Assembly (NCBI GenBank): GCA_945859605.1
Contig: OX243814.1
Span: forward strand, 43,869,505-43,933,504
Length of the DNA: 64,000 nt
Direction: 5' to 3'
From: Lumbricus rubellus
Taxonomy: Eukaryota > Annelida > Clitellata > Crassiclitellata > Lumbricidae
In this document: positions 53,562 to 63,693 of the stretch, piece by piece
Layout of the letters: every line of letters begins with the position of its first letter
Numbering within the stretch: position 1 is the stretch's first letter
Program-made: the position numbers and the translations under genes
The notes under the pieces: generated by a model
What the model was told of the DNA's origin: nothing
What the model saw: only the letters and a program-made list of their open reading frames with translations
The model's database searches: none

Positions 53562-54625
53562 GGGGAGAGTTGCTATGAATGGACCACTTAAGGCAAACTC
53601 ATGTGTGCTGCATAAATGCTACTGAATTTCTAAAAGGAAAGTGTGCCATATGCTTGGTTGATTATTCATCTATGTTTTTAATAAGCCAAGGACTGAATAT
53701 ATTCGTGGATTTATGAGAAATAACTAAACAAAGCAACAGCTCTAAAAAGTCCAATCAAGGCAACCTGTTTCCTTGAATGGACCGCATGGTATTCTTGATT
53801 GGACCAGTTGCCCTGAATGGAACACATTCATTTAAAGTCGTTTTTAAAAGGTAATCTTACCCAAAAAGCAAGGGAATCGCTTTTAAAACGCTTAGTGTCT
53901 AGCCATACAGTTAAAAGTATTATACACAATTGGAGTAGGCCTAGCTGAAATCAATTAAATACATGAGTGGCATAACCTCTGCCTGCAGACTAATTAGGAG
54001 TAGCCTACTTTGTCACAATGACCAGTGCAAGTCTAAATATAGACTATAGTGGAATAAATGATTGTGAAGTCTTACATTAGTACTCAGTTGAATCTATTTG
54101 AGAAGAATTGCGCGCAGTTCGCACAGAGGAACACACCTCATATGTAGCAGTGTAAAGTTGGCCACACCCAATAACATTGCAAGTACTGGTGTCCTTAAAT
54201 GGACCACACTCAAATTATCGGTCCAATTAAGGAGAATATATGTAGTCCATTTCAGGCAACACGGACTACTTCTACTCACACCGTTATAGTTTAACAGGTG
54301 TCAGTCTTAGCGCAAAATCGAGTATTGTTGCCTAAACATGAAACCTAGCTATGATTAAAACAAACGTGACTGCAATTTTTGAACTTTGCCTAAATTGTGT
54401 ACACTCATTGTCAGGTAGGTCAAAAATTAGATCAAAACTACGTGAAATAGAGTTTTTACCACAACTAAAAAAATGTTTAGAATTCCGTAAAACTGAATGC
54501 ACCGATACGATCGATATTCAATCGCGCAAGAATACAACATTTGAAAATGAGGCAAAATATGCATCTAGGGTGTTAAATGGCTGCGGTCCAATTAAGGCAA
54601 CGGTCCATTCTAGGCAACTCTCCCC
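53562..54625. mobile_element. TIR element (1.06 kb) with many subterminal motifs
   Basis: The ends GGGGAGAGTTGC and GCAACTCTCCCC are inverted copies, flanked by TA. Copy 1 of the GT61 locus lacks this block: TTCACC is followed almost directly by AGAGC there, so it is an insertion upstream of copy 2. The inside has at least eight copies of a GGTCCA...TTAAGGCAAC / TGAATGGACC type motif in both orientations, the arrangement of transposase-binding subterminal repeats. No transposase is recognised. Confidence 0.8.
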
Positions 54626-54761
54626 TATAGAGCTACTAAGACCTGATGAAAGCACCACGCCATAGCACACATCAACTTCTGAATTTGTAGCGCAGTCATA
54701 TAGCACTTTTTTTATCACTTTTTTATCACACTCAGCGTCCAAAGAGTGTCCACTGTCCAGG

Positions 54762-56075
54762 ATGAAAGTCGATATTAGGACTATAACACTTTACACCAAA
54801 GATATAAAATGCCTGAGGCTTTGCATTACAATCTGCGCCGCATTGATGCTGGTGTCAATGTACTGCCTGCAGCATGGGACTAAAATAAACGCAAACAGGC
54901 AGCTCATCTACGATCAGAAGGCTGGATTTCGTGAGATAAAACTGATGAACGGAGTTCACACTTTTTACAATGTCTGCATTGAGGAATTGTCAACGCCGAA
55001 GTTGCAGAACAGATTAGGACAGCGATTCAATGAAACAAAGAAAATCGTCATCTACGGAAACAATAGCCATGCGGACGGAGCAATGATCACATTGGGAGTG
55101 GCCGGATCCCCAATCTCTCTGTGGAACCACTGGGATATCCACTTCCGCCAGCAACTTCTGCCATCTTCGCGCAATGGATACCTTAGAGATACAGCCTTCT
55201 TTGTGCAGCCGACCTGTCCAGGAAACTTTCACCATTTCCTCATCGACGAATTCATTCCCCTCTTCAGCGTCGTCCTTTTTAGTAACCGGTTGCACCCTGG
55301 GGCTCGCAACCAAATCCTGTACCGTACACCCCAAGCCGGATCGGATAGTGACAGATGCCATTCAAAACGCAGGTACGAAGGATTTCTACGGACGTTGTAC
55401 ATAGACGATTTTCACGATGTCTTCTACAACCTGCCGAACAACACTTGCTTCAGACAAGCAGTCTTTGGCAGCAAGATTCGGCTACTTCGTCAGCGTGACG
55501 TCATCGATCACGTGCTTCGTTATAACAACCTGACATTGCAGAGCAATAGAAACGCTAGCGACCTCTATGTGACTCTGTTGGCACGTAAAGATAGGCGCAT
55601 CATAAATGCCGACGAATTGCTTTCTTTCGCGAAAGAGGTTGGATTTAAGAAATTGAGAATCGTTGATTTTGCTAATAAATCGATTCACTATCAACTTGAG
55701 ATTATGTCAACCTCGAATGTCTTCATTGGCATTCAAGGGGCCGGGCAACAGTGGTCGATATTTATGCAGGAAGGCTCGTACCTCGTCGAACTCGCCTGGC
55801 CACAGAAACACTGGGGGTTCAACTACAATCGTTTTGTTCCACAATTTGGAATAGCGTTTAGAGGTGTAATTGTTAAGGATGTAAGACTTAACTGGACTTC
55901 CTATGCGAATAATGTTCGTCATGGTGTCCCAGTCAGCGAGTCAGAGAAGCCGACATTGATTAGAGATCATCCAAAGACCGAGTCCGACAACATCTGGAAA
56001 TGGTCCGACATCGTCGTTCAAAAGACTGAGATATTGGAAACGTTGAAAGGAGTTTATAACGGTCTCGTCGCCTGA
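54762..56075 (+). CDS. GT61 (DUF563) family glycosyltransferase, copy 2
   Basis: 437 residues, open throughout, with the same layout as copy 1: N-terminal anchor (LCITICAALMLVSMYCL), FVQPTCPGNFHHFLIDEFIP, FLRTLYIDDFHDV and a C-terminal GIQGAG motif. Two differences fall in otherwise fixed places: the motif reads GIQGAGQQWSIFMQEGS instead of GIQGAGLQWSMFMPEGS, and the C-terminus is KGVYNGLVA. These could change the acceptor or weaken activity. Its 3' flank is unrelated to those of copies 1 and 3, and its 5' flank carries the TIR element at 53562-54625. It is probably a functional, diverging paralogue. Confidence 0.82.
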   Translation: MKVDIRTITLYTKDIKCLRLCITICAALMLVSMYCLQHGTKINANRQLIYDQKAGFREIKLMNGVHTFYNVCIEELSTPKLQNRLGQRFNETKKIVIYGNNSHADGAMITLGVAGSPISLWNHWDIHFRQQLLPSSRNGYLRDTAFFVQPTCPGNFHHFLIDEFIPLFSVVLFSNRLHPGARNQILYRTPQAGSDSDRCHSKRRYEGFLRTLYIDDFHDVFYNLPNNTCFRQAVFGSKIRLLRQRDVIDHVLRYNNLTLQSNRNASDLYVTLLARKDRRIINADELLSFAKEVGFKKLRIVDFANKSIHYQLEIMSTSNVFIGIQGAGQQWSIFMQEGSYLVELAWPQKHWGFNYNRFVPQFGIAFRGVIVKDVRLNWTSYANNVRHGVPVSESEKPTLIRDHPKTESDNIWKWSDIVVQKTEILETLKGVYNGLVA

Positions 56076-56384
56076 GAGTCATCTTCGCGTATGTCCACTT
56101 TTGGGAATTCCCAGAAAAACGAGGTAGGCCTAGAAGTTTCGCAACTTTGGACGCCAAAAAAGATATTCAGTACAATAAAACTTCAGGCAAAGACGTCATA
56201 TTATAGCATTGACATTAATTAAAGGATGTTGCATTAAAATTAAGCTGGAACTTAGAATGGTTTTTGTGAAATTTTGGAAAATGTTGTATAAAATGGATTT
56301 AAATTAATTGCAAGTCGTCGTGACGTGAGATTTTTTTTTTAAATATGAAATAATAAAAGAAAGCAATACACAATCATTTGGGTA
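56076..56384. other. 3' flank of GT61 copy 2
   Basis: AT-rich, unlike the 3' flanks of copies 1 and 3. Two AATAAA-like words lie near 56175 and 56350 and may serve for polyadenylation. Confidence 0.4.
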
Positions 56385-56615
56385 TCCGGACGTTTCATCC
56401 TCGGACGATTCATCCCCGGACGGTTCATCCCGGACGATTCATCCAGTGGACGTTTCATCCCAGGACTTTTCATCCAGCGGACGTTTCACCCCAGGACGTT
56501 TCATCCAGTGGACGTTTCATCCCAGGACGTTTCATCCAGTGGACGTTTCATCCCAGGGCGTTTCATCCCCGGACGATTCATCCAGTGGACGTTTCATCCC
56601 AAGGCGTTTCATCCC
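56385..56615. repeat. 15/16-nt tandem array, GGACGTTTCATCCCA
   Basis: About 14 units of GGACGTTTCATCCCA with variants (GGACGATTCATCCAGT). All are in one orientation and no inverted partner is visible, so this is a single arm of a fold-back-type element or an independent satellite seeded by one. Confidence 0.75.
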
Positions 56616-56750
56616 CACGGACGGAAATTTAAACAATTTAAGAATACTTAATCCTATAAAATATGCACTGTAATAGATATAAAAAGTCAAAAATACTTGC
56701 AATAAAATAGCTAATATACATGTAGGCCTATAAGAACACATAGGCCTGGT

Positions 56751-57506
56751 AGCACGACATTTAATCCCGCGACACTTAATACCGCGACAGTTAATGCCGG
56801 ACACTTAGTCCCGACGACATTTAATCCCGCGTCATTTAATCCCGCGACAGTTAATCCCTGCGACAGTTAATCCCTGAGACAGTTAATCCCGCGACATTTT
56901 ATACCGCGACACTTAATACCTGTACACACGTGAGTACGACTATTTGTACGACTACTGTTGTCCACATAGCCAATTGTAAGTAGGGGTTCGACTATTGTTT
57001 TTATCGAATTGTACAGTTTTGATAATTTTTATTAGTGAATATTGCAGTGACTATTGTTTTTATCGAATTGTAGAGTATTGATAATTTTTATTAGTGAATA
57101 TTGCTGTGACTATTGTTTTTATCAAATTGTACAGTTTTGATAATTTTTATTAGTGAATATTGCTGTGACTATTGTTTTTATCGAATTGTATATTTTTATA
57201 ATATATTACTGCAAAGGCTGAACTCTTTTTTAAACACAAAGTGAATATTGCAGTGAATTTATAGAATTTAACTTCTTTTGTAAACGTTGTTTTACTTTCC
57301 CGGTATTACGTGTCGCGGGATTAAATGTCGCCGGGATTAAGTGTCGCGGGATTAAATCGGTGCGGGATTAAGTGTCGCGGGATTAAATGGTCGCGGGATT
57401 AAGTGTCGCGGGATTAAATGGTCGCGGGATTAAGTGTCGCGGGATTAAATGTCCGGTACTAACTGTCGTGGTATTAAGTGTCGCGGGATTAAGTGTCATG
57501 GAACCC
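56751..57506. mobile_element. Fold-back element with 15-nt arms (GACACTTAATCCCGC)
   Basis: The left arm (56751-56930) has units GACATTTAATCCCGC and GACACTTAATACCGC. The right arm (57308-57506) has the inverted units GCGGGATTAAGTGTC. The core (about 56990-57190) has three to four copies of a unit of about 62 nt built on GACTATTGTTTTTATCGAAT. Direct repeats of flanking text (CCTATAAAATAT...ATACTTG) occur at about 56652 and 57592. A second member in the opposite sense starts at 63694. Confidence 0.8.
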
Positions 57507-57682
57507 ATAGGCCTATATAACAGAATGAATTGTCAGGCAATTAAATATCATAAAAGAACACATAAGCCTAAGGTACTATAGAACACACAATCCTATAAAA
57601 TATCAATCTAATAGATCTAAAAAGTAAAAAATACTTGGAGAAAAAGCTGTCATAAAAGAACACATGTATAAGCCTAGGGCCC

Positions 57683-59475
57683 CAGTGATTTTCAACCGGG
57701 GTTCCGCGGAACCCAAGGGTTCCGCGGGCTTTGGCCAGGGGTTCCGCGGCAGTTTGGTAGAAATTTTAATGCACCTACTGAACTCCTAAAAGTATTAGCA
57801 ATGAGTAGATTCTTTCCCAGCCGTCAGTCATTCTTGCTTAAATAACATTATTACGTGATTGTATTGTTGTTTTCTATCGGCTAATTATGTCGTTCACTGC
57901 TTGTGATTCGGAAAGCACATGCATCAAATGGAAATCTATATAATTATGGTATGGTATAGTATATGAGCATTTATAAAGCGCCTCTTACAGACTAGCTATT
58001 CAGAGGCGCTCTCAGCGTGACAGCTCCGAGGAAATAAAAAAGACTTCAAGTAGCGAAGGGCTGAAGATGACACCCCTACTAAGATCTTACTACGAATAGT
58101 GGAAGGGAGGTCATTCCACAAAGAAGGGCCTACAACGGCAAAGGCACGGTGTTGGGCCATGGCAGTCCTTGTCCTTGGAACCAATAGATCAAGTCGATCA
58201 GCAGACCGGAGAGGCCGCGAAGAGACTGCAGAGAGGGGTTTATGCATCAAATCACAAAGGTATTTGGGAGCTTGTCCAGTTTGAGCTTTCGAAACTAGGA
58301 GCAGTAGGCTACCTTGAATTGGATACGAGAGGCAACGGGAAGCCAATGAAGAACATCAGTCATGTAGGTAGAAATGTGGGAGTAGCGAGGTAGACGGCTG
58401 CTGAGTTCATAACTGACTGAAGGGAGGATAAGCGAACTTTGGGAAGCCCAGCAAATAGTGAGTTGCAGTAGTCGATTCGACAGCAAATAAAAGCATGAAC
58501 ATTTACTATAATAGACTTTGGACTTATAGATTGCCTACGTTTCCAACTGTCCAGTCGGATACAGAATTTTTATCATTGGTTTCAAACTATTTGAACGCTT
58601 GAGATCTGGTTTGACTAAACAGAACGGCTTGTTTGATTAGTTCATCTTTAGATCAGTTCATTTTAAATTTCTCATCCAGAGGTAGCGGATAGGCCTATTC
58701 AATTTTTTGCAAATGTAGGCCTAAAGGCTGAGCCTTAAGCTATAGTGGCCTATTTAACCGGCAGGCCTAGGCTCTATAATAGTCGCTATTTGCTTCTCCA
58801 AAAATCAAATAAGATTCAGATGTGTGATTGTTGTGACAGAAGCACTTTTTCAGGTGCAGGGATAACTTGCAAACGAAGCTGACACTCTTCAAATAAGCTT
58901 AAGCTCCTTGGCCTTATACTCTAACCTCGTGTCACTCACCATACTCATCACGGTTGAGCCAAGAAAATTCTTTTTGTGCTGATGATGAAACATTATACAA
59001 TGCGTCTGCCTACGTGTCTCTCTACGATGTGCCCAAGGCTTAGGCCTAAGCCATGCAGGCACACATTTCGCAGTAGACCTAAACTTGAAAATAATACATT
59101 AATACAACTTGTCCATAACACTGATCCAGAATAGAATGCATTTTCAGTTTTCAATATGCTATCAGATGGATGGATACTGTAACTGTTGTTGGCGAATTAG
59201 AGCAGAAATGCAGTTATTTTCTAACAGTGATCTGCGCACTGCATTAAACCTACACTTCTAGAATTCTTAAGCAAGTATTTGCAATGTGATACCATAGACT
59301 GCACCAGAAGTACAATTAGGCCTAGGTCTAATGTACATCTAAATACTACACAATTTCACAACAATTGTAGGCTATGTATTTTTTGAAATACTGCACGGGC
59401 GAAACGTGAAGGGTTCCGCGAGCAAATGCGTGCCTTGGAAAGGTTCCACCACTAGAAAAAGGTTGAAAACCACTG
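57683..59475. mobile_element. hAT-like element (1.8 kb) carrying a LINE fragment
   Basis: The left end CAGTGATTTTCAACCGGGGT and the right end AAAAAGGTTGAAAACCACTG are inverted. GGTTCCGCGG words lie just inside the left end and GGGTTCCGCGAG lies near the right. No matching 8-bp duplication remains. A CR1/L2-like fragment is inserted at about 57960-58510. The right end directly abuts the 5' flank of GT61 copy 3. Confidence 0.7.
57960..58510 (-). pseudogene. CR1/L2-like LINE 3' fragment, frameshifted
   Basis: On the minus strand the shared tail (GAGAGCGCCTCTGAATAG, GAGGCGCTTTATAAATGC) is preceded by C-terminal LINE coding text in two frames: HISTYMTDVLHWLPVASRIQ (about 58310-58400) and GQAPKYLCDLMHKP...FAVVGPSLWNDLPSTIR (57996-58280). 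The shift and lost 5' part make it inactive. Confidence 0.8.
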
Positions 59476-59878
59476 ATGTAGGCCAACATCAACTTCCGAA
59501 TTTGTAGTACAGTCACAGAGCACTTTTTTTATCACACTCAGCGTCCAAAGAGTGTCCAGGATGAAAGTCGATATCAGGACTATTATAACATCTTACACCA
59601 AAGATATAAAATGCCTGAGACTTTGCGTTTCAATATGCTCCGCATTGACGCTGCTGTCAATGTATTGCCTGCTACGATCAGAAGGCTGGATTTCGTCCGA
59701 TAAAACTGATGAACGGAGTTTACACTTTCTACAATGTCTGCATTGAGGAATTGTCAACGCCGAAGTTGGAGAACAGATTACGAGAGCCATTCAGTGAAAC
59801 AAAGAAAATCGTCGTCTACGGAAACAATAGCCATGCCGACGGATCAATGATCACATTACGAGTGGCCGGATCCCCAAA

Positions 59879-61857
59879 AAGGGATACAAAAAGGGACAAG
59901 GGCGAGCAGAATGGCTGTCAGAGAAGACACTGGAGCTCATGGACGAGAGAAGAAAATGCAAATGCAAGAGAATGGAGAGCGCAGACATGGCGAAACATCA
60001 TAACTATCTATGCCGCATGGTCAAGAAAAGTGCCAAGGAAGACAAAGAAAAGTTCATAAGAGAAATATGCAGTGGTGTGGAAAAGGATAGAGCCAGTAAC
60101 AAAATTAGAGCGGTGTATGAGGGTGTAAGAAGAATCACGCAGACGCACGCCCCGAGGGTGGGGGCAATTAAGGACAAACACGGTAAGATACTTACCCAGC
60201 CGGAGGAGGTTAAGGAAAGGTGGAGGGAATACTTTGATAGATTGTATAATGACCCAAACGAGACGGATGACAACTATCTGGAGAATATCAAGGAGATGAA
60301 GAACATGGAAGAACTACCGGAATTGGGAGAGGACGAGGTAGAAGCCGCTATCCACAGAATGAAGCATAGGAAAGCTCCGGGATTGGACAACATTACAACG
60401 GAGGAAATACAGGCAGGAACGGCAGGATTGGGAATTAAGATCATACACAGGTTGTGTCAAGCGGTGTGGGAAAGAAAGGAGGTGCCATCGGAATGGAAGC
60501 GATCAATTATCATACCTATTCACAAGAAAAAAGACAAGCTGGATTGTGCAAACTATAGAGGGATAAGCCTACTCTCTCATAGCAGCAAGGTGTTTTCAAC
60601 AATAATACTGCAGAGGATCAGGAAGAGGACTGATGAGATCCTGTCTGAGGCTCAAGCCGGATTCAGGGTAAATAGAAGTACAATAGACCAAATATTCACT
60701 CTGAGACAACTGGCAGAAAAGTACGAAGAATTTGGGAAGGAGCTTTACGTATGCTATATAGATTTTCGGAAAGCATTTGACAGTGTATGGAGGAAAGGAT
60801 TGTGGAAGGTCATGAGACATTACGGATACCCTGAGAAGATTGTGAGGATACTGGAGAATGCATATAAGGATACCTTCAGCGCTGTAAGGGTGAATGGTGA
60901 ACTCTCGGACTGGTTTGAGACCGTAGTGGGAGTACTGCAGGGGTGCGTCCTGTCACCCTTGCTCTTCAACATATTTTTGGAGTTGATAATGGCTAGGGCT
61001 CTGGATGGAATGGAGGAGGGGGCGGTGATTGGAGGAGAGGTCATAGGAGATCTGAGGTTCGCAGATGACATAGCACTGTTGGCAGAGCAAGCAAAGGGCT
61101 TGCAGGAAACACTGACAAGCGTAGTGGAAGTGAGTCGCAATATGGGAATGGCAATAAATGTCATGAAAACAGAAAGTCAACTTCTGGGAGGAGGAGATAA
61201 GAGGTTTCAACTGGAAGCAGATGGGCAGCAACTTGTGCAGGCGGATAGTTTCGTTTATTTGGGGGGAAACATCAGCACGCAGGGAGGATCAGAGAAAGAC
61301 GTGAAAAGAAGAATTGGAATAGCGAGAGGAATATGGCAGGCATTGGGGAAAATATGGAACGCAAAGGAAATAAGCAGAGACACAAAAATCAAGTTGTATG
61401 AAACGTTGGTGTTAAGTGCATTACTCTACAATTCCGAGACCTGGACACTGAGGGAGACCGAGAAACAACGATTAAGGGTGTTCGAGATGGCCTGTCTACG
61501 AAAGATAGAAGGAGTCACAAGAAGAGATAGAATACGGAATGAGATTATATACGAAAGATTAAACATCCGGAACGAAGTAGTGAGCAGAATACAGAACAGA
61601 CGACTGCGCTACTTTGGGCACATGGTCAGGATGGAAAACAACCGGTATCCAAAGATAGCCTTCAATGGGGAGGTACAGGGAAGGAGAAAAAGCGGAAGAC
61701 CGAAGAAACGATGGAGGGACGTGATTAAGGAGGACTGTCAGGAGATGGGGCTGTCGATGCAGGAGGCTGTGCATCAGGCGGAAAACAGAGGAGGATGGAG
61801 AGCTTCCATAAATGAGCGGCTTCTGCGTGCTGGGGCATCGCCAAGGCCATTAGTCAA
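59879..61857 (+). mobile_element. RTE-like non-LTR retrotransposon piece inside GT61 copy 3
   Basis: It is bounded by an 11-bp direct repeat GGATCCCCAAA (59868-59878 and 61858-61868) that occurs once in copy 1. It is 5' truncated with no endonuclease. Unusually it lacks a stop codon, a 3' UTR and a poly-A or simple-repeat tail: the reading frame runs off the end into GT61 sequence. Confidence 0.85.
59888..61857 (+). CDS. Reverse transcriptase of the RTE-like element (partial)
   Basis: The open frame has its own internal ATG at 59939. The motifs appear in order: HRKAPGLDNITTEEIQ, NYRGISLLSHSSKVFSTI, motif A YVCYIDFRKAFDSV, motif B GVLQGCVLSPLLFNIF, and the active site RFADDIALLAE, which retains both Asp residues. 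The C-terminus has the RRLRYFGHMVR and GRPKKRW-type text seen in RTE and BovB proteins. The clade name is my inference from that C-terminus. The frame is undamaged, but it lacks the N-terminal endonuclease and a native stop. Confidence 0.85.
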
Positions 61858-62835
61858 GGATCCCCAAACTCTCTGTGGAACCACTGGGACATCCACTTCA
61901 GCCAACAAGTTCTACCATCTTCCCGCAATGTATACCTTAGAGATACAGCATTTTTTGTGGTGCCGACATGACCAGGAAACTTTCACCATTTCCTCATCGA
62001 CGAATTCATTCCCCTCTTCAGCGTCGTCCTTTTCAGTAAACGGTTGCACTCGGGAGCTCGCAACCAAATCCTGTACCGTACACCACAAGTCGGATCGGAC
62101 AGTGATAGGTGCCACTCAAGGCGCGCGTACGAAGGATTTCTACGGACGTTGTACATAGACGATTTTCACGATGTCTTCTATAACCTGCCGAACATCACTT
62201 GCTTTCGACAAGCAGTCTTTGGCAGCACGCCTCTGCTACTTCGACAGCGTGACGTCATCGATCACGTGCTTCGTTATAACAACCTGACATTGCAGAGCAA
62301 TAGAAACGCCAGCGACCTCTATGTGACTCTGTTGGGACGTAAAGATAGGAGCATCATAAATGCCGACGAAGTGCTTTCTTTCGCGAAAGAGGCTGGATTT
62401 AAGAAATTGAGAATCGTTGATTTTGCTAACAAATCGATTCACTATCAACTTGAGATTATGTCAACCTCGAATGTCTTCATAGGCATTCAGGGAGCTGGGC
62501 TACAGTGGTCGATGTTCATGCCCGAAGGCTCCTACCTCGTCGAAATCGCCTGGCCTCAGAAACACTGGGGGTTCTACTACGATGGTTTCGTTCCACAATT
62601 TGGAATAGCGTGGAGAGGTGTAGGTGTAAAGGATGTAAGACTTAACTGGACTTCCTATGCGAATAATGTACGCCATGGTGTCCCAGTCAGCGAGTCAGAG
62701 AAGCCAACATTGATTAGAGATCACCCAAAGGACCCGTCCGACAACATCTGGAAATGGTCCGACATCGTCGTTCAAAAGACTGAGATATTGGAAACGTTGA
62801 AAGTAGTTTATAACGGTCTAAAGGCGTTTCAATAG

Positions 62836-63692
62836 AACTGTCTTCAGAACTGGTCGTTGTTCTGTAAGGTTTCATATGAGCCATCTCGTCTAAGTCATCC
62901 TCTTGAAGCCAAACCCAATATTCATTTCATTCATTCTGTGAATTGACTGCAATAATTCTACTCAGGAGCGCTCCCAAACCAGCCACGGCTAGCGAAAAAG
63001 GCTTGTTTGATTTATGAAGCAGAGTTTATACTGATCAGAGGTAATATTGTGCCAACTACCAGGGAAGGTCATTCCATTTCACTGTATTTCTAGACCTACG
63101 TTTGTTTGACTTCTATAGCGCTGCTTCAGGATGCGATATGAGAAACTTGTTGTAAATAAGCAAATAGGGCCTATGATGATATTAGATCCAGGTGAAATGC
63201 GCCAATTTACACAGCGATATAATGCTATTAACACATGTGATACAGTTGCGTAGGCCTAAGTCCTTTAAATTTTTATATGATTATCCTATGATATAATAGC
63301 AGAAAAGAAACAACAGGAATCCCGATGGATGTTATTATTATTTTGCCAAAACAGTAATCTGCATAATTAACTAGGTGCAGGGTTTTTAACGTGTAGTTCT
63401 ACACAAAATGTGCTGTTATAAATGGATTTGTGCAGTTGTAGATTCACTCCTGTGCAGTAAAATACTGTTAAAATAGAGGTTATTTACCATCCGGTTTGTA
63501 GTAGGCCTAATTTACCATGGAGGATGGAACGGGAAGGAAGGAAATGTGCAGTTCTAAAAACTCGTTAAAAGAAGCCCTGTATAGTTGTGTCAAAACACGG
63601 TCAGCCTTCGCATTCGATTTCAATCGGTTGGCATAGAAGTGCATCAACTGTACAAATCTGTAAAGACAATAATTGGATTTGCTCTGATTAAT
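62836..63692. other. 3' flank of GT61 copy 3, duplicated with copy 1
   Basis: It mirrors 43775-44752, including the AACTGTCTTCAGAACTGGTC start, the minus-strand LINE-tail scrap at about 62960 and the hAT MITE. Similarity ends at about 63692, where a fold-back element begins. Confidence 0.8.
63378..63579. mobile_element. hAT MITE, paralogue of 44333-44506
   Basis: The ends CAGGGTTTTTAAC and GTTAAAAGAAGCCCTG are inverted. The flanking 8-mers have diverged (5 of 8 match). It carries an extra stretch of about 28 bp near 63490-63517 that copy 1 lacks. Confidence 0.75.
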
Positions 63693-63693
63693 C

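Larger units (their letters stand above)
59561..62835 (+). pseudogene. GT61 copy 3, disrupted
   Basis: Homology to copy 1 runs from the ATG at 59561 to the stop at 62835, with breaks. A 38-nt deletion after the anchor (at about 59671) shifts the frame. A non-LTR piece (59879-61857) interrupts the gene at GGATCCCCAAA. Cys is replaced by a stop (TGA at 61969) in the FVQPTCPGN motif. The last 263 codons (from 62044) stay open and nearly match copy 1, including the C-terminus KVVYNGLKAFQ, so the disruption is recent. Copies 1 and 3 also share 3' flanks. No full enzyme can be made. Confidence 0.88.

Noticed and set aside
54351..54665. A 104-residue protein frame upstream of GT61 copy 2
   Set aside because: It spans the right end of a TIR element and its terminal motifs; no domain or conservation cue.
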